The notes beneath the pieces are model-generated. The model did no database searches and was not told where the DNA came from. It saw only the letters and a program-made list of their open reading frames with translations. Below are positions 18,943-32,000 of a stretch of DNA of 64,000 bases, one piece after another. Numbering within the stretch: position 1 is the stretch's first letter; every line of letters begins with the position of its first letter. This DNA is from Nymphaea colorata (lineage: Eukaryota > Streptophyta > Magnoliopsida > Nymphaeales > Nymphaeaceae), in contig NC_045143.1 in the NCBI RefSeq assembly GCF_008831285.2, positions 13,009,214-13,073,213 of the forward strand, in the 5' to 3' direction. A program made the translations under genes and the position numbers.

Positions 18943-21900
18943 AAGTAGAAGATAGGCCTAGCAGTCATCTATCTCATATTAAACAGCATTTGGTACGAAG
19001 AAGAGAGTCTATAACATTTTATATTTGTTGTATAATTGATTGAACGTTTGATAAGTTTGGTGGTTTTAAAAATCGGGCAAGTTTTGGTTTGGGTCCCAAC
19101 CAAGAGTAGATTTCTATAGTAAAAAGGTAAATGTGAAAAGGTTTTTGGAATTCTGCGGTAAGGGCCAATGACACAACTAGTGAGGTAAAATACAGGTGCG
19201 TCAATTGCTGGTTGAAAAGGTTTATTTTATTGTAGAATACGTTTGACGAATGAATCGTTTTGGTTCATTTAACCTCGTTGTGGGGTGGTTGTCAATTGTA
19301 CGTGATGAGGTTAGCGTCTCTTGACGTTGAGAAGGGAGTTGGTGCAGGCATTCAAGCATGCGGCAATGAAGAACAGCTCCAACACATCTTGTTTTCAAAT
19401 GGAGAATAAATGCAGTAAAACCATGCATGCTCATGTCGTAGAAATCTAATTTATTTACGTGAGGTAGTTACCTGTGTAGTGGATGCATCAGTATGCAGCT
19501 GAAAGTTCAGACGTATTTAAATTTGTCTGAACTATTTTTAGACATACTCATTTGAACTAAGTTACATGGGTACTTTAATAAGGTCTACATAATTGTGTCA
19601 CCATACCTGTACCTAAAGTGGGTACTTGGACATGCTTGAGTACTTTTTACATCTAAATAGTTTCAAAATACTTAATTTTGCTTGATTTAATTTTTTGCAA
19701 TACAGCTTTCAACCTGATTTTAGAGTTATTGTTGATTAACATGCAACGTTTTTTATTTATATCAATTTTTTATTTATTTAAATGGTGCTTTTATTTTGAT
19801 TATATATATATATATTCATACTAAGTCTAATGCCAAATCTGACGAAATGAGTACAGGTTGGTCCATATATTGGTTTCTGAACGTGAACCATAGTCATTAC
19901 CATGCCTAGAAGGAGCCTGAGAACTCAGTTTGTGGCAAAAAATGGGCCCCAAAGAAACCTGGTTCATTTCTGTAATTTCAACAAGAACTTATCGAGCTAG
20001 TTTGCCAGAAAAGCATGTTGGCGTGAAGGAGCAGATTTAAAAATCTTTGTGGATATAATGTCAACGAAGAAAGAGGGGAAGCATAAGATTTAGGATGTAC
20101 TTAAACTTATAAGGAAAAAGAACGATATGCTTATGGGTGTAATAATTTCATACTAATCAACAAATAAAGGTTCCTCTAGTACTAATATCGCTCTTCCCTC
20201 GTCTTTCTTGAAATGCACCCAGGAGGCAGGGGCTGTATATTTCACTTTTTTTCTTGTGAAGTAAACATTATTGCATAAGAGAAAGGTCTATCTTCCCATG
20301 ATTGGAAGAACAAGTCTCCCCAAGAAAGAGGCACTATGTTCTATTCATTCAATAAAAAATCTCAATTTTCTTTAAAAGCATTAACCCACTCATCCCTCAT
20401 TGTGAAAGCAATTTCTCTTTGTCCCCACAATCGCATTGTCATCTTCTTCTTCTCGCTTTGCCCCCTTTCCTTCTTGCTTCACTTTGATCTCTGCTTTCGT
20501 TGGTCCTCTCCGATATTTGGGAATTTGTCGTCTCCTCCCATAATTCCGTTAATAATTCCGTAGATGACATAAAATAAGGAAACCACTTCATAGTGTCGAA
20601 AGCTTTTGTTCGTAGACTGGACATTCTATCACCTATAGTTTGCATATCAGCATTAAAAAGGAGATGCTATTGTGTGTTTGCTTACTCATTTGGGCTTACT
20701 TTCTCATTATACCTTGGTTTATGTTATCATATCAGTCTATAATTTCTTCATCATCATCATCATCAATAAAACACTTAGATATTGATTGGACGGTACTTTC
20801 TCAAAGAATTAAGCATCAACCAGTACAAAGCAATCTCATGGGCTGAAGGCGAACAACCCACATATGCGTTTTGTGCTTATTAAAACTTGTAAATGCTAAT
20901 AATCTCCATCATCAAAGCATTTATATGCTGACCGATGCTCAGTAAAAAAATAAACACTAAGTAGTTGTTGTCATTACTAAATCCAGTGCTCTAATGAGGT
21001 AAACAGTGTTTAAATTTGTGAAATGAACAACTACTGGTCGCCATGATTTTTGTGTTCAACACATGGAAGTTTATCATCTGTGAAACATTCGTGTGAGCCA
21101 TTTAGCTAATTTAGAAGGTGGCACTTTGTCTCTTTAGTGTCACTTATTTCCTTGTGGGAATATAAGCATTTTTACTTTCGATCCAATCTGTTCAATATTG
21201 TGTTCTTCATTAACAAATGTTCCTTTAGGTACATGCTTCTATGTTACTTATGTTGGCCACCATATTCCTTTGAGGGACACATTATCCATTTTGTGATCTA
21301 TTTTTAGGACTTGCTTTTAAGTTGTATTTTTTTTTTCTCAGATAACTACATATTTTTGTGCATGCATGAAGCACGTAGTTGATCTTTGTGCTGCACTTAA
21401 CAGGAATCAAATTATTTTTGGGAGGATCTGTCTCCATCTTATACATTACAAGTTGATTTGTTTCGTCTGAATTTAGGCCAACTATAACCATTATTCAGTT
21501 TGCTATGTTAGTTACTACTTCATTATCATTGTGGTGGTATGGGAAATATTATGTTTCTCACTTATTTTCCTGTAGTTTTCATCTATCTTTCGAAAATGAG
21601 CCTTCAACTTATGTATATGAGTGTCAATCTTAAATCACTTGTCCATTTTTCTACAATTCTTGTGCAATTTATGTTGGTCATATAAAGTGCCTGCTTTTAA
21701 AGGTTAGCTGATAAGTATAGTTGGTCAACTGATACTTTCAAACTGTATTAGGTTTCCAATTTGTTTCTATATCTTCATTTCTGCAACATTTTGTATGGTG
21801 ACTCAATTAGGCTTTTCCATGATTACATGTAACCAGCTTTTCCCAGTTTATATAGATCTTTGCGGTCATCTTTGTTATTGTGTCTTGCCTCATGCCCATA

Positions 21901-22138
21901 CAATGTGTGCTCAAGCTGCCTATTTTTTCGTGTTGTTGAATGTTGATTCAGTTGCAAGTCCAATAATATTTAATAGCATGGTCTTGAGAATATTGCATGA
22001 CAGTATGTTTTTCATTTTACTATTGAGGGCATTTTTTGTGTATAGGCTCAATAAATCTCGAACCAAAAGTTTTGAACCATCACTTATTTAGTTATTTCAC
22101 GCAGGAAATGAATATTCAATATAGAAAATGCCAATGAA
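18943..22138. other. no gene seen
   Basis: About 3.2 kb of AT-rich DNA. A short TA tract lies at 19802-19815 and a (TCA)n run at 20745-20765. Open frames are short and look random. Confidence 0.4.
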
Positions 22139-22399
22139 ACCATTTGTCTTACAGCTGCCAACGCCATCTGAGCAACAGTTTTGAGGCGTCTGCACAAATC
22201 ATTCAACAGGTTCAAGCACAAACAATTATAAGAAATACTTATAACGCCAATAATAAATTACTTTTTAATTTTCGAATTAGTGGTTTATCTCTCTTTCTTT
22301 CCACCTCCGATAAGTGTCAGTTTTCATTAACCTTGCAGTTTAGATTCACTAACTGGGAATTAACTACCATTCAATTAAATTATTTTTTAAAAAGCACCT

Positions 22400-22575
22400 C
22401 CAGAACCTATTTTTTGTCATCTAAACAAAAACCAAGTTTTCACTCTTGAAAACCTGGTTTTGTCATGGTACCCAAACACTAAAACCAGGTTTTCAAAACT
22501 CATTAAAAAAATTAGTTTTACAAAATCAGGTTTTAGCAAAAACCATTTTTGGAGGGGGTTCATCCAAACGCGACC
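22400..22575. repeat. MITE-like block with AAACCAGGTTTT inverted repeats
   Basis: Multiple AAACCAGGTTTT and AAAACCTGGTTTT words in both orientations end in a TTCATCCAAACG terminus typical of MITE ends. The same words recur at 51945-52025, so this is a dispersed family. Confidence 0.4.
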
Positions 22576-22789
22576 CAAAGCTTCTTGGGATCGTTCCTTA
22601 TACGTATAAGTGTCTAGCTTCTACCAGAGATAGAGAGAAAGAGTTCAAATATGCAAACCAATGTTGAAGAGATATAGAAGGGAAGAAAAGAGTGTGCCCC
22701 CATGTCTGAACACCCCAAATGGCACTTCACAAAGATTCCCACTTTACCCACATCATAAACCGTATATCATCATTCTACCATTCACCCAA

Positions 22790-23310
22790 GGTATGGACCG
22801 GACCGAAGCCGTAGACCCAAATCCATACCTTAGACCCAGTTTCAGACCTAAGCTTGGTCGCAGTACCAAATTTGGAACCAAATCCAAGCCTCAAATAGAA
22901 TTTAGATCCAAAACCAAATTCAAGTCTCATTTTTTGGATTCATGTCAGACTGAAACTATCAATGTCATATCTAGATTTTACTTCTGGATTCATTTCAGAT
23001 CCAAACTATCAGTTTCGGATCTCCCCAGATCCAAAAATACCAGTTTTAGATCCAATATGGATCTAAAGCCACTTTTGGATACATTCGTAACCAAATTATT
23101 CCTTTGTGATCCATTCATTTTCAAACAACAACTTTTAGATCTATCCCAATCCAAACATCACTTTTGGATCCATTGGGATCTAGAATATCATTTTTCCATC
23201 TAATCTGAATCCAAACCTCACTTTGTGAGATCTGCATGATCCAAACTGTCACTTTTGGATCCATTTCAAGCTACAAATTATTACTTTCAGATCCAAACTA
23301 TTTCTTCCGG
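22790..23310. repeat. degenerate array of ATCCAAA/TTTTGGAT words
   Basis: The words GATCCAAA and TTTTGGATCC recur every 20-40 bases for about 500 bp, without a fixed unit length. Similar arrays are at 25740-25945, 41960-42200 and 54500-54860. The 180-codon frame across it is a by-product of the repeat. Confidence 0.6.
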
Positions 23311-23477
23311 GTGACAAACTATACCAAATGGGTGAAATCACACTTTACCCGATCGAACAAATGTTTTTTATACCATGAAAATGCCCCTGAGTTGGCAATC
23401 ATGCACTTTTGTAGGTTGTTGTGACCTACTTATTATTTTTTTCAGCTTTAGGCAAAGGGGCAAAAGGAATCCACCAC

Positions 23478-23485
23478 TATAAATA
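23478..23485 (+). promoter_or_regulatory. TATAAATA box with pyrimidine-rich leader
   Basis: TATAAATAGCCCCC is followed by a CT-rich leader (23525-23610), the look of a plant LTR or gene promoter. It lies directly between the ATCCAAA array and a 210-bp repeat. No coding frame follows, so a retrotransposon LTR is the likelier source. Confidence 0.4.
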
Positions 23486-23631
23486 GCCCCCACTTCTCCC
23501 ATTTGATTTGAGCATCAAGCCCACACTCTTCTCTCCTTCGCTTTCATTCATTCTCTCCCTCCTTCTCGCTCTTCCTCAACTCTCTTTGAGTTTCCCTCTT
23601 TCCCATATTGGCTTCTATGGAAGATTAGTTT

Positions 23632-24310
23632 AGGATTTAATTTATTTATTAATTAGGCACCAATGGGGTTAGGTATGCCCCTCACTCCTTTCAAACTACT
23701 CCTTAATTTTATATTTAATTTGCTCAAGTTAAACATATTTTCATTTGCCTAGTTGGCTTTCAAGTCCCTTAGCTGCAATATAAATCTTGGCTTAGGGGAA
23801 CCAAAATCATCTCTTAGAATCTCAAATAAGCACACTAAGATCTAATTTCCTTGTTGATTAGGCACTAAAAGGATGGGGTACGCCTGTCTATCTTGAAACT
23901 AGTTTTTAATTTTATTTAGTATTTAATTTTGTTAAGTAAAGTATATTTGCACACAACAAGTTAAAGTGTAAGGACGATTAATCCCTTAACCATGATACTA
24001 ATCTTGCTTTAGAAAATAATCACATGTTAAAACCTCAAATATGCTCATTTAGATTTAATTTCCTCATCAATTTGGCAATTTGGAGGGGTTAAGTATCCCC
24101 CTTTCTCTATTTTTTTTTCTCTCTACTTAAGTTGGTAATTTTCTATGCATTTGATTTAGTTTATCCCTCTTTAGTTTGTTTAATTAAACATATCTACATG
24201 CACTACGTGTAGTAGAGACTTAAAGATGGTTATCCCTTAAATGCAGCAATAATCATGGATTGGGAACAAATAATTATCCTTGAAACATTCAAATGAGTTC
24301 ACCTAGATTA
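23632..24310. repeat. degenerate tandem repeat, unit about 210 bp
   Basis: Three diverged units start near 23632, 23839 and 24051, each opening with AGATYTAATTTCCTTGTTGA-like sequence and a GGGGTTAGGTAT / GGGGTACGCCT / GGGGTTAAGTAT word. A further partial start (ACCTAGATTAGGCA) is at about 24300. Confidence 0.55.
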
Positions 24311-26760
24311 GGCAAGCATTGAGCTTCAAACTAAGCATGTTTGGGCCATTAAAACACACCATTTACCTCTGTTTATAATTTAAACAAGATGGGTTTAATG
24401 TTATAAGTTAAGTATTTATTGGGTTATAGGAAGTAATCCAAAGTTGATTAAATTCTAATCAGGCATAATATTTTCTAACTTACGTCTATGATTTCAAAGG
24501 AATTTCTATCCAAACCCAGTTTTCTGGTTCACCTCAAAGAATTAAATGATTAAGAAAAACCCAACACTTAGAAAAATCAAGACCTTAGAAACCAATTCAT
24601 ATATTAAGCATATTTTAAATATAGGCCACAAAACTTAGCAAAATTATCATCAAAATATCCAATTTATGGAAACTATAAGAGCTAAAATCTTTAAACCCTA
24701 AAACAATAAGCTTAAGGCATTAACCAACTGACCTCTTAACCAATTATTAAACACATTGAACTAAAGTCAAACATTTAAAAGTTAGGACTAAAACTCAACC
24801 TAAAGATAATAAGAAGCAAATAAATTAAGTTAAACCCATTTTAATCAAACGTAAACCATTGTCACTGAAACAACAAAGATATAAATCTTCACCTAATAAG
24901 AAAAACAATAATTATAAAAATAGTTGTGAAAACCTAAGTCCAAAGTCTACCAAATTTATAGCTTCATAAATCACAAATCAATTCACTTCAACCTAAACCT
25001 TGGTTCCAAAATTAAAGGTTTTCCTTAAAATATCAAAATGTCCCAACATCCAAATTTAGATCTTAACTTTCTTGAAAATTTATGTAATAAAGTCCAAGCC
25101 TCAGCATCCAAACCCATCCTAATCATCAAATTTTTTGATAAAGCATGCATAATGTGGTTTAGGGTAAATCATCGCTAGGGATATGATGACAACAGGGGTT
25201 AATGCATGAATAACATCATATTCTAAAATCCTAAGTTTTGAAGGTCAAATTGTATTCTTTAGTACTTTCAAAAACTAGGGCACATTGTTTTATTCTTGCA
25301 TGAGCATTAAGATGATATTTAGACACTTGAATAATAGAAGAGTAAAATTTAGTTCTTGACTTGATTACCCCTGATAAAAATGCCAAGAACAATCAAACTT
25401 TGTATTGAGAAGTCGGGTCCCATTCAATAAATGCTAGATGATCGAACACATGAAGCTACCAAATTTGTATGAAAACACCAAGTCCTTGGAAGTCTACTAG
25501 GAGAAATAGATGTTACATGTATTCCTATATTGTCCACTAGAAGCAACATAACCATGTTCTTCATATGTCACACCAGATTTTGCTATGCCCAAACTTGATG
25601 GGTGCATGCAGGAGACCTCTAATGATAGCATTAGGAGTAATTGGATGAAAGTAAACTTGCGAATGGAGGCTATGGCAACAATTGGCTTGTTGTTGTCTAC
25701 CAACATTAGAGGGTAGCTGAAAATGCATAAAAGTAAGTGAGGGCTTTGTAGAGCTTGGGGTTTGAAATCATGATCCAAATTCCAAGATCCGATGTCAAAG
25801 TTCTAGATATAATATCAGAAGTCTGAGTAAAGATCTGATTTTCCATAAGATCCGATGCAAGGGTTGAAAGTGGTCCAAACAGATCTACAGCTCCAAATTG
25901 GATGTCCAAAATGAGGTATGATTAGATATAAATCCAAATTTAGAGGCCTGTTGTACAATTGAAGAAGTTTGGATCTATTCTATGTTTGTATGGTCTACCC
26001 ATTTGAGGCGAAAGGAGTTGACTTAAATAAACCTAGCTAAGATAAGGGCTTCAGACATGGGTTAGGATCATGTTTGTTGTAGTAGGCTCGATGTCAGGTC
26101 TGAGTTAAAGCATTGAATAACCTCAACAAGTTTTAGGTAGGTCAAGTCTAAGGTTTAGATTCCAATCATGTTTGAACCTAGAATTTTGGAAAACATGTTT
26201 GAAAATAGGTTTATTTTTTAATTCAAAACTATGCTTTTAAAAACATGTATCCTTATGAAACTTAGTTCAAATCAAGTGCATACAATGACTTTATAACATG
26301 CACATAGTCGATTAATTCATCATGATTCTCACATAGACCTAATTTTAAGTGCATAGTTTAAAATGGAATGCATGATGCAAAGTGAAAGCAAAATATATGA
26401 ATGCATATCAAACATAACAAACAAAACATTTCATAGCACATCTAGTTATAGTATGCATGATTTTGGAAACAGAATCAATGTAGGGATTGGACTAGGATCA
26501 AAGTTCACATGTAATGTCAATAATCTCGAGGCATGTGATGAGAAAACTTAAGTTCTTTTATAAATTCAAATGCAAACGTGAAATCAGAGGAAGTATTATA
26601 AGCTTATGAATAAGAAACGAAGAACATGTAACTGAAATAATGTATATTCTTATGCTAGTTGTCAATTCCATGACTAGTAAAATAATTCCCTTCAATTAGC
26701 AGATAAATAAGCAAAAGAAGCTAGCCTAAGCATCTTGATTTCGTAATATTCAGCTTAAAA
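24311..26760. other. no gene seen
   Basis: Strongly AT-rich intergenic DNA. The stretch 25740-25945 contains a short version of the GATCC-word array. Open frames up to about 93 codons have no recognisable motifs. Confidence 0.4.
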
Positions 26761-26765
26761 AAAAA

Positions 26766-27114
26766 AAGAATCAGTGGTGCAACTTCTTCCCTACTAATAG
26801 GAAGGGAAATTAGTAACACAGAAATTTGTCACCATTTTTACTGGTAACCCTTGTGGTCGGCACAGATTCAGTGGCGCAAATGTAATCTTCAATAGCGCAA
26901 GAAGACGCAATTGAACGTTTACAATGAAGCAACATTTTTTGCGGCAATAAATTATCAATAGCGCAGCTTTTTCGCAAATATAGTAAATGGCGCACAGACT
27001 TTTTTGTCACTTTTTGTTTCAGTGATGGTACCTACAGTGACAACCTTAGTGGCACAGTGTTTTTGTCATTAAAAAGTTTTAGCAGCTCAATTTTTACGCC
27101 ACTAAATTATAGTG
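26766..27114 (-). mobile_element. possible CACTA-type end with subterminal repeats
   Basis: The words AGTGGCGCA, AGTGGCACA and ATAGCGCA repeat on the plus strand up to a terminal TAGTG at 27110-27114 (CACTA on the minus strand). Such repeats next to a CACTA end resemble En/Spm subterminal regions. The partner end was not found, so this may be a fragment. Confidence 0.3.
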
Positions 27115-27894
27115 AAAACATTAAGATATGCAAACAAATAACAATCCATAAAAATAGAGTGACCTCCTAGCAACTTGAAAACTAAATTGGACTGGATCTT
27201 GGATGAGTTAACCTAAGTTGAGCTTGGGTTAGGCTAGTCTTAGTGAGACGAACATGCCATAAGTTCGGTTGAGGCTCAAGTAGGTTAATTTCGAGGCAAG
27301 AGCAATGGTTCAAAAGATCTAAAAATTAAATAGCAATATCTTGAGAGATAGGGTACCGGTGCTGCTGACACAAAGGCTTCCCAATCATGTGAAGGAAGCA
27401 ATGCCATAAGATTATTATAGTTCTTGCCAATCGATCGATCGGAGGCTTACGATGTAGGAAAAAAGAGCGTGAACATTTTTTGATCTCTCATGTCTTTAGG
27501 GTCTTGAGTTTGGTTTAAATGTGTCATTTTGAGCAGGTCTAGCCACTTGTAAATCATAAATGACAACCTTATGACCTAAGTGGAATCTAGGGCAAACTGA
27601 TTGAAATTAGATTTGCCTTAGAGAACCAATTTCTATGGTTTTCCTGGGGTTTAGGGGTAAAATGGCAAGTAAAAATGACCTAGGGTTAACTAAAAAGGCT
27701 GGGGTTTTCCTATGTTTATGGTATTGGTGGTACTACTGGGGAAAAGATAGGGAAGTCTGACACTATTCTAGGGTCATGGGCAAATGCAAGTTAGAAAATC
27801 ATTCAAAAACAATGACAAAATTTTAGTTTGTTCACAACTATAAATTATTGACCACTCCCTAAAGACCAAATAGGGTTAAGAGGCTTCCCAGGCC
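27115..27894. other. no gene seen
   Basis: Intergenic DNA with no recognisable coding or repeat signature other than proximity to the flanking transposon fragments. Confidence 0.35.
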
Positions 27895-28237
27895 TAAGCG
27901 TAAGCATCAGGTGGGCCCGATAAGGAATTGGGCTCAGGCCAGCCTAACACTCGAAACTCGGGCTTGGGCTCGGCCCGACACTTAAAACCCAAGTTTGAGC
28001 GCGGCCTGATTAAATGAAAAAATATATATTTTAATATAACATAACATATAAATATAATTAATCCTAATAAAATGTTATAATTATATATAAAAATCAATAA
28101 AATATATACTAAAAAAATCATATCGGGTGGAACCGGGCTTAATCAAGCCCATCTGGGCCTGCCTGATTAAGCCCAGGCCACCGCTGTGCCCTTTTTTACG
28201 GGCCCGGTACTCGTCGGGTACCCCACGCCCAGCCTTA
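27895..28237. mobile_element. hAT-like MITE with GGCCCG-rich ends
   Basis: The GC-rich arms (GGGCTCGGCCCGACAC on the left, GGGCCCGGTACTCGTCGGG on the right) enclose an AT-rich centre. The centre closely matches 34810-34930 (AATCCTAATAAAATGTTATA against AATCGTAATAAAATATTATA). The arms resemble those of the 6772-13135 hAT element. Exact ends are uncertain. Confidence 0.55.
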
Positions 28238-28261
28238 CCCAGACCTATATATTCTAGGAGT

Positions 28262-28860
28262 TTTGTTCAAGGGTATCCCTTGACTATGGACTGACAAAGC
28301 TAAACAAGCTTTTGAAAAACTCAAATAGGCAATGACTAGTGCAGTGATTTTAGGGGTTTACAAAAACTTTTGAGATAGAAACTGATGCTTGTGATGCTAG
28401 AACAGGAAAAGTACTGTCTCAGGAGGGCATCATATAGCCTTTATGAGCAAGGCATTGTCGTCCAGGGCCAAACCATTATCAGGATATGGCAAAGAAATAA
28501 CTATTGAGAAATGGAGACCCTATCTATTGGGTAAAAAGTGCTCAAAGCGTTTCAACTCCCAATCAACAAAAGTGGTTAGTAAGAGTATTAGGGTATGATT
28601 TTGAAGTTCACTACAAGAAAGGACTTGGGAACAAGCTGGTGGTTGATGCCTTGTGACATCTGGGGGAAAATCTCTACCTCAACCCAACAACCCAAGATCA
28701 AATCAATCAAGGAGAGCCTTGAATCCCAAAATGCCTCTCTGCCAAACTAAACCCTAAAAAAATCATATTCTTTACAGAGACAAAATATTCGTACCCAAAG
28801 ACTCCAGCCTTATACCAGATTTGATCATGACATACCAAATAAAGATCCCCCAAATGCACC
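28262..28860 (+). pseudogene. Ty3/gypsy pol relic (RT-RNase H region)
   Basis: Plus-strand frames give AKQAFEKLKQAMTSAV (28305-28350), IETDACDA, EGHHIAFMSKALSSRAKPLS, EKWRPYLLGKK, NQQKWLVRVLGYDFEVHY and KKGLGNKLVVDAL. These are consecutive blocks from the reverse transcriptase/RNase H junction of Ty3/gypsy Pol. A weaker YPKTPALYQI-type spacer follows near 28790. Frameshifts, a stop in the final DALSR motif (DAL*H) and truncation at both ends make it inert. A hAT MITE lies on each side. Confidence 0.75.
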
Positions 28861-28877
28861 GGGTGATGTGATGACAC

Positions 28878-29080
28878 CAGGGGTAGAGCGAGAGATTTTT
28901 CAAGAATGGGGCCGAATTAAAGTTTTAAAATTTTGACAGGGGCCGAAATATCATTTTTCAAAATTTTTATATAAGATAAGTGAATTTTTTAAAATTTACA
29001 TGTAAATTTATTTTATTTTTATTTTTATTATTTAAGGGGAGGCCAGGCCCCCCTGCTGGCCCCCCTTGGCTCCGCCCTTG
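28878..29080. mobile_element. hAT-type MITE, about 203 bp
   Basis: The left end CAGGGGTAGAGCGAG and the inverse of the right end, CAAGGGCGGAGCCAAG, match the CAGTGGCGGAGC class seen at 4175-4351. The flanks GATGACAC and GATGAGGC may be a degraded 8-bp duplication (6 of 8). It lies at the end of the gypsy relic. Confidence 0.6.
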
Positions 29081-29930
29081 GATGAGGCCGAAGGGCAGCT
29101 CTTACCTCATTAAATCTTAAGATGTAAAATGGTAGAGCCTTAGTGAAGCAGGTGTCGGTGGTCTGGGGGTGGAGAGAAAGGGACATTGTGGATGAAATGA
29201 AATGGCTATGAGATCCCCACATTAATTGCGGTAGGTCTTTGAGACAGACATCTTTCAAGGATGGTGAACCTAACACAAGTCTAAGTGAGTCAATCGAGCA
29301 TATCAAGACCCAAACTAAGGAGTCGGACAAAAGTAGGTCGCCATGAGGCACGTCAAACGTTAAAGGAGAAGGAGAAGGCTACCATAGGGCAACCGAGCTC
29401 AGTCAATATTCTGGGGACAGTCAAAACCAAGGTCAACTTAGAAAAATTAATTATAAAGCAAGATCGGTCCGTTTGCAAGCGATTGACCCGGGACTCATCG
29501 AGTTTGACTGAGACTGGTCAGGGGTCTAGGTCTACATGGTAAGTCAAGAACTGAGCTCGGTCCCCGCATTAAAGAGCATTGAACAGACTCCCACTGAGAA
29601 GGGAACCACCCGTCTGGAACCCATAATGAGCAGGAGGCAGCATTAAATGAATCAGCCCCAACCTAATTTTGGACGCTGATTAAGGAGAGCAAGTGCAAAA
29701 CTACAGCCTCTTTGTTTCAGACGTTTGGAAAAGAGGGATCCTGCATTAAAAGAAGAGAGAACCGAGTCAACAATGGAGGACCATCCTAGCCAGCCGAACC
29801 GGTCCGACCCGGGCAAGATACAAGTAAACAAATAACAACCCGGTTTTCTTCAGCTTAACCGAGCGAAGATGCAACATGCAGGGATGGTTTTTTTCGCATC
29901 TGAGTTGCGTGCACACTTATATGTGGAATG
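29081..29930. other. GC-richer intergenic DNA, origin unknown
   Basis: About 850 bp with higher GC than its surroundings and words such as GAGTCGGACAAAAG and CCGACCCGGGC. It could be unrecognised retrotransposon internal DNA. Frames are under 110 codons and show no motif. Confidence 0.3.
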
Positions 29931-30373
29931 TGCCAAAGGGGTGGAAGGTATTTTTGAAAATTTTTAATAAAAAATTAGGTATTTTATACTTTTTAACATT
30001 TTTACAATTTTTTTTTTTTATTTTCACCAAGGCCCGGTTGCCATGCAGGCCTTGGTGCTGCATGGAGATGTTTGCCACCTGCTGCTGTGTTGTGTGTTGT
30101 GACTGAAGTGGGCAATTGTCCACACGGGACCACTAAATTTATATTATTTATATATATAAATTTTATTATTTTTTTTACATATGTGTGCTTTGAAATTTAT
30201 ATTAACAAGAAATTTCTGGCTTAGTCACTGAAGTTGGCCCAAATTTTCTGACCATGGTCGGCTCGGCACCAATGGCAGGTTTAAATGTCAAATCTTAAGG
30301 CACACTCATATATATATATATATATATAAAAACTAAAAATTAACAAAGTTGGTATATGTGAATAATATTAATA

Positions 30374-30430
30374 TAGTGAGCTGGTGTGGGCAATTGCCCA
30401 CACAAGCTACAAAGTGGCTCTGCCACTGGT
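30374..30430. mobile_element. hAT MITE terminus (fragment)
   Basis: GTGGCTCTGCCACTG at 30414-30428 is the inverse of CAGTGGCAGAGCCAC, a hAT MITE end. It is preceded by a GTGGGCAATTGCCCACAC hairpin. A related arm GTGGGCAATTGTCCACAC is at 30108-30125, so the element may extend back to about 29930, but the left end is not clear. Confidence 0.35.
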
Positions 30431-30639
30431 CAGTGCAGTCGCAGGCGGAGGTCGGCTTGTCCTCTCTCTCTCTTCTTTTATTGGATGGACGTTCACTTAG
30501 GCTTGGGACTTGGGGAAAAATGCTGCCAACAAATTGAGTATGCAGATCTTAAAGAACACACAGGCGTTCCCTAATTGCCAATCGATTAAGCATTCAATAA
30601 TCAATGCGTAACCAAAATGATCCATCCTTCTTCTTAACT

Positions 30640-31585
30640 AATAGCATAGGTAGAGTGACACACTCGGTCTCGTAAATCTTTGTCTCTTAGAACATTCTCT
30701 AGCAAAATGTCCTTATCACCACAATTTAACATACCCATGAAAGCATAGGACATGGTCTTTTAGGGTGTAGTTGGTGGCAAAAATGACAGTATTTCATATT
30801 AGGCTTGTTTAGGAAAAAAGTTCTACGAGATGGAGTTGGTGGAAAAGGCCTCTGTTTAGGCATAAAAGGTGTCTTAATTGGAATTTGTGATGATGTTCTA
30901 GACTCATAAAATTTTCTTTTCCCGTGATTTTGAATTGACCCAGAGTCTCATTTATCTGGTTCCCTATTTCAAGTCTATAGGACTCTTTTCCATCATTCTC
31001 AACCTCAAGTTATTATTTAGTCCTTTGATAAATTTATTTTCTTTGGCCTTGTCAGTAGCGTACGTATTCAGGTAGTACTTTACCATATGTTGTAACTCAC
31101 AGATATACTCTTCATGAGTTCTACAATGATGAGCCAATTCAAGGAATTGTGACATCCTCCAGCATCCAGTGTGTCTGCGGCTCCTATAAATTTTGGTTAT
31201 GCTCATGAACTGCTTATGTTGATTGCCATGACAGTGGGTTGAGTACTTGCTTGGGCCAAGGTCTGCATAGACCTAGAAATAGTTCATAAAATCTTCACGA
31301 TATCAACCTGATCTCTTTGTTTATAGCCCCCATCTCTTTCCTGACCACCACTAGTTCCTGAGGCATCTTGCCAAGATAACTGCCTATTATACTGAGATAT
31401 TTGTTAGTGAATTAAGACTTTACTTTCTACAACACACAAATTTTATTGCTTGTTAGATAATTTTTCAATTTATTTGGCTTAAGGTAAGCCACAATGATTT
31501 TTTTAATATCTTAGCAATAACTTTTATCTGGTACCCACATGCCAGATGACATTGTGATCAAGGGCTAATATGATGAAAGAATGGG
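30640..31585 (-). pseudogene. LTR-retrotransposon gag relic (gypsy-like)
   Basis: Minus-strand reading downstream of the primer-binding site gives MPQELVVVRKEMGAINKEIR at about 31380-31310. An 80-codon frame at 31206-30964 contains FLELAHHC, EEYICELQHMVKYYLNTYAT and KFIKGLNNNLRLRM, which fits the conserved Gag segment of Ty3/gypsy elements. A degraded CCHC knuckle follows: KYCHFCHQ near 30765 and a GHFARECS-like piece near 30700. Frames are broken. Confidence 0.6.
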
Positions 31586-31600
31586 GTCACTCTGATACCA
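31585..31600 (-). promoter_or_regulatory. primer-binding site of the gypsy-like element
   Basis: Minus strand reads TGGTATCAGAGTGACC, an initiator-Met tRNA primer site, 5 bases inside a TG..CA LTR edge at 31606. It sits in the right position for the gag relic below it. Confidence 0.7.
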
Positions 31601-31605
31601 TTAAG

Positions 31606-32000
31606 TGTAATGCTCTAATGTCATAGACAGTTAGTTGCAAACATGAAATAGGAGTAGAGATTTTTTGTTTAAGGGTCATAATGACCATGCGAAAGGATAA
31701 CAATCACACACCTATGTAGTGAGCGTAGGTTTGATCTGTCTACTACGTGCAAATAACTTGCTGCGTAATTGGCGTGCAACACGATGGTTCTAATGAAGAA
31801 CACCCACCTTTTTATAAACAGTTACTTCGTATATGTGTCAAAGAGCTACAACTCTCAAAGTCTTAGTTTCAAGCATCAAAAGGACATCCATATATGTACA
31901 GACAAAAGTGGACAAAGGTATTTATATGACATTGGACGTGTTTCTTCCCAGTAATCCCCCATGCTTTCAACCATCCAATCAACAAACATCATCTTAAGCA
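31606..32000 (-). repeat. 5' LTR (proximal part) of the gypsy-like element
   Basis: The LTR edge on the minus strand ends ATTACA at 31606, next to the primer site. A TATAAATA box lies at 31926-31919, with a leader downstream. The outer LTR boundary was not found; 32000 is only a marker. Confidence 0.45.

Noticed and set aside
22661-23203. 180-codon plus-strand frame
   Set aside because: It runs across the GATCCAAA-word array, and its protein is a repeat of DLSQSKHHFWIH-like pieces dictated by that array.
29028-29351. 107-codon minus frame
   Set aside because: Half lies in a hAT MITE, the rest shows no motif, and no supporting splice or promoter signal is present.
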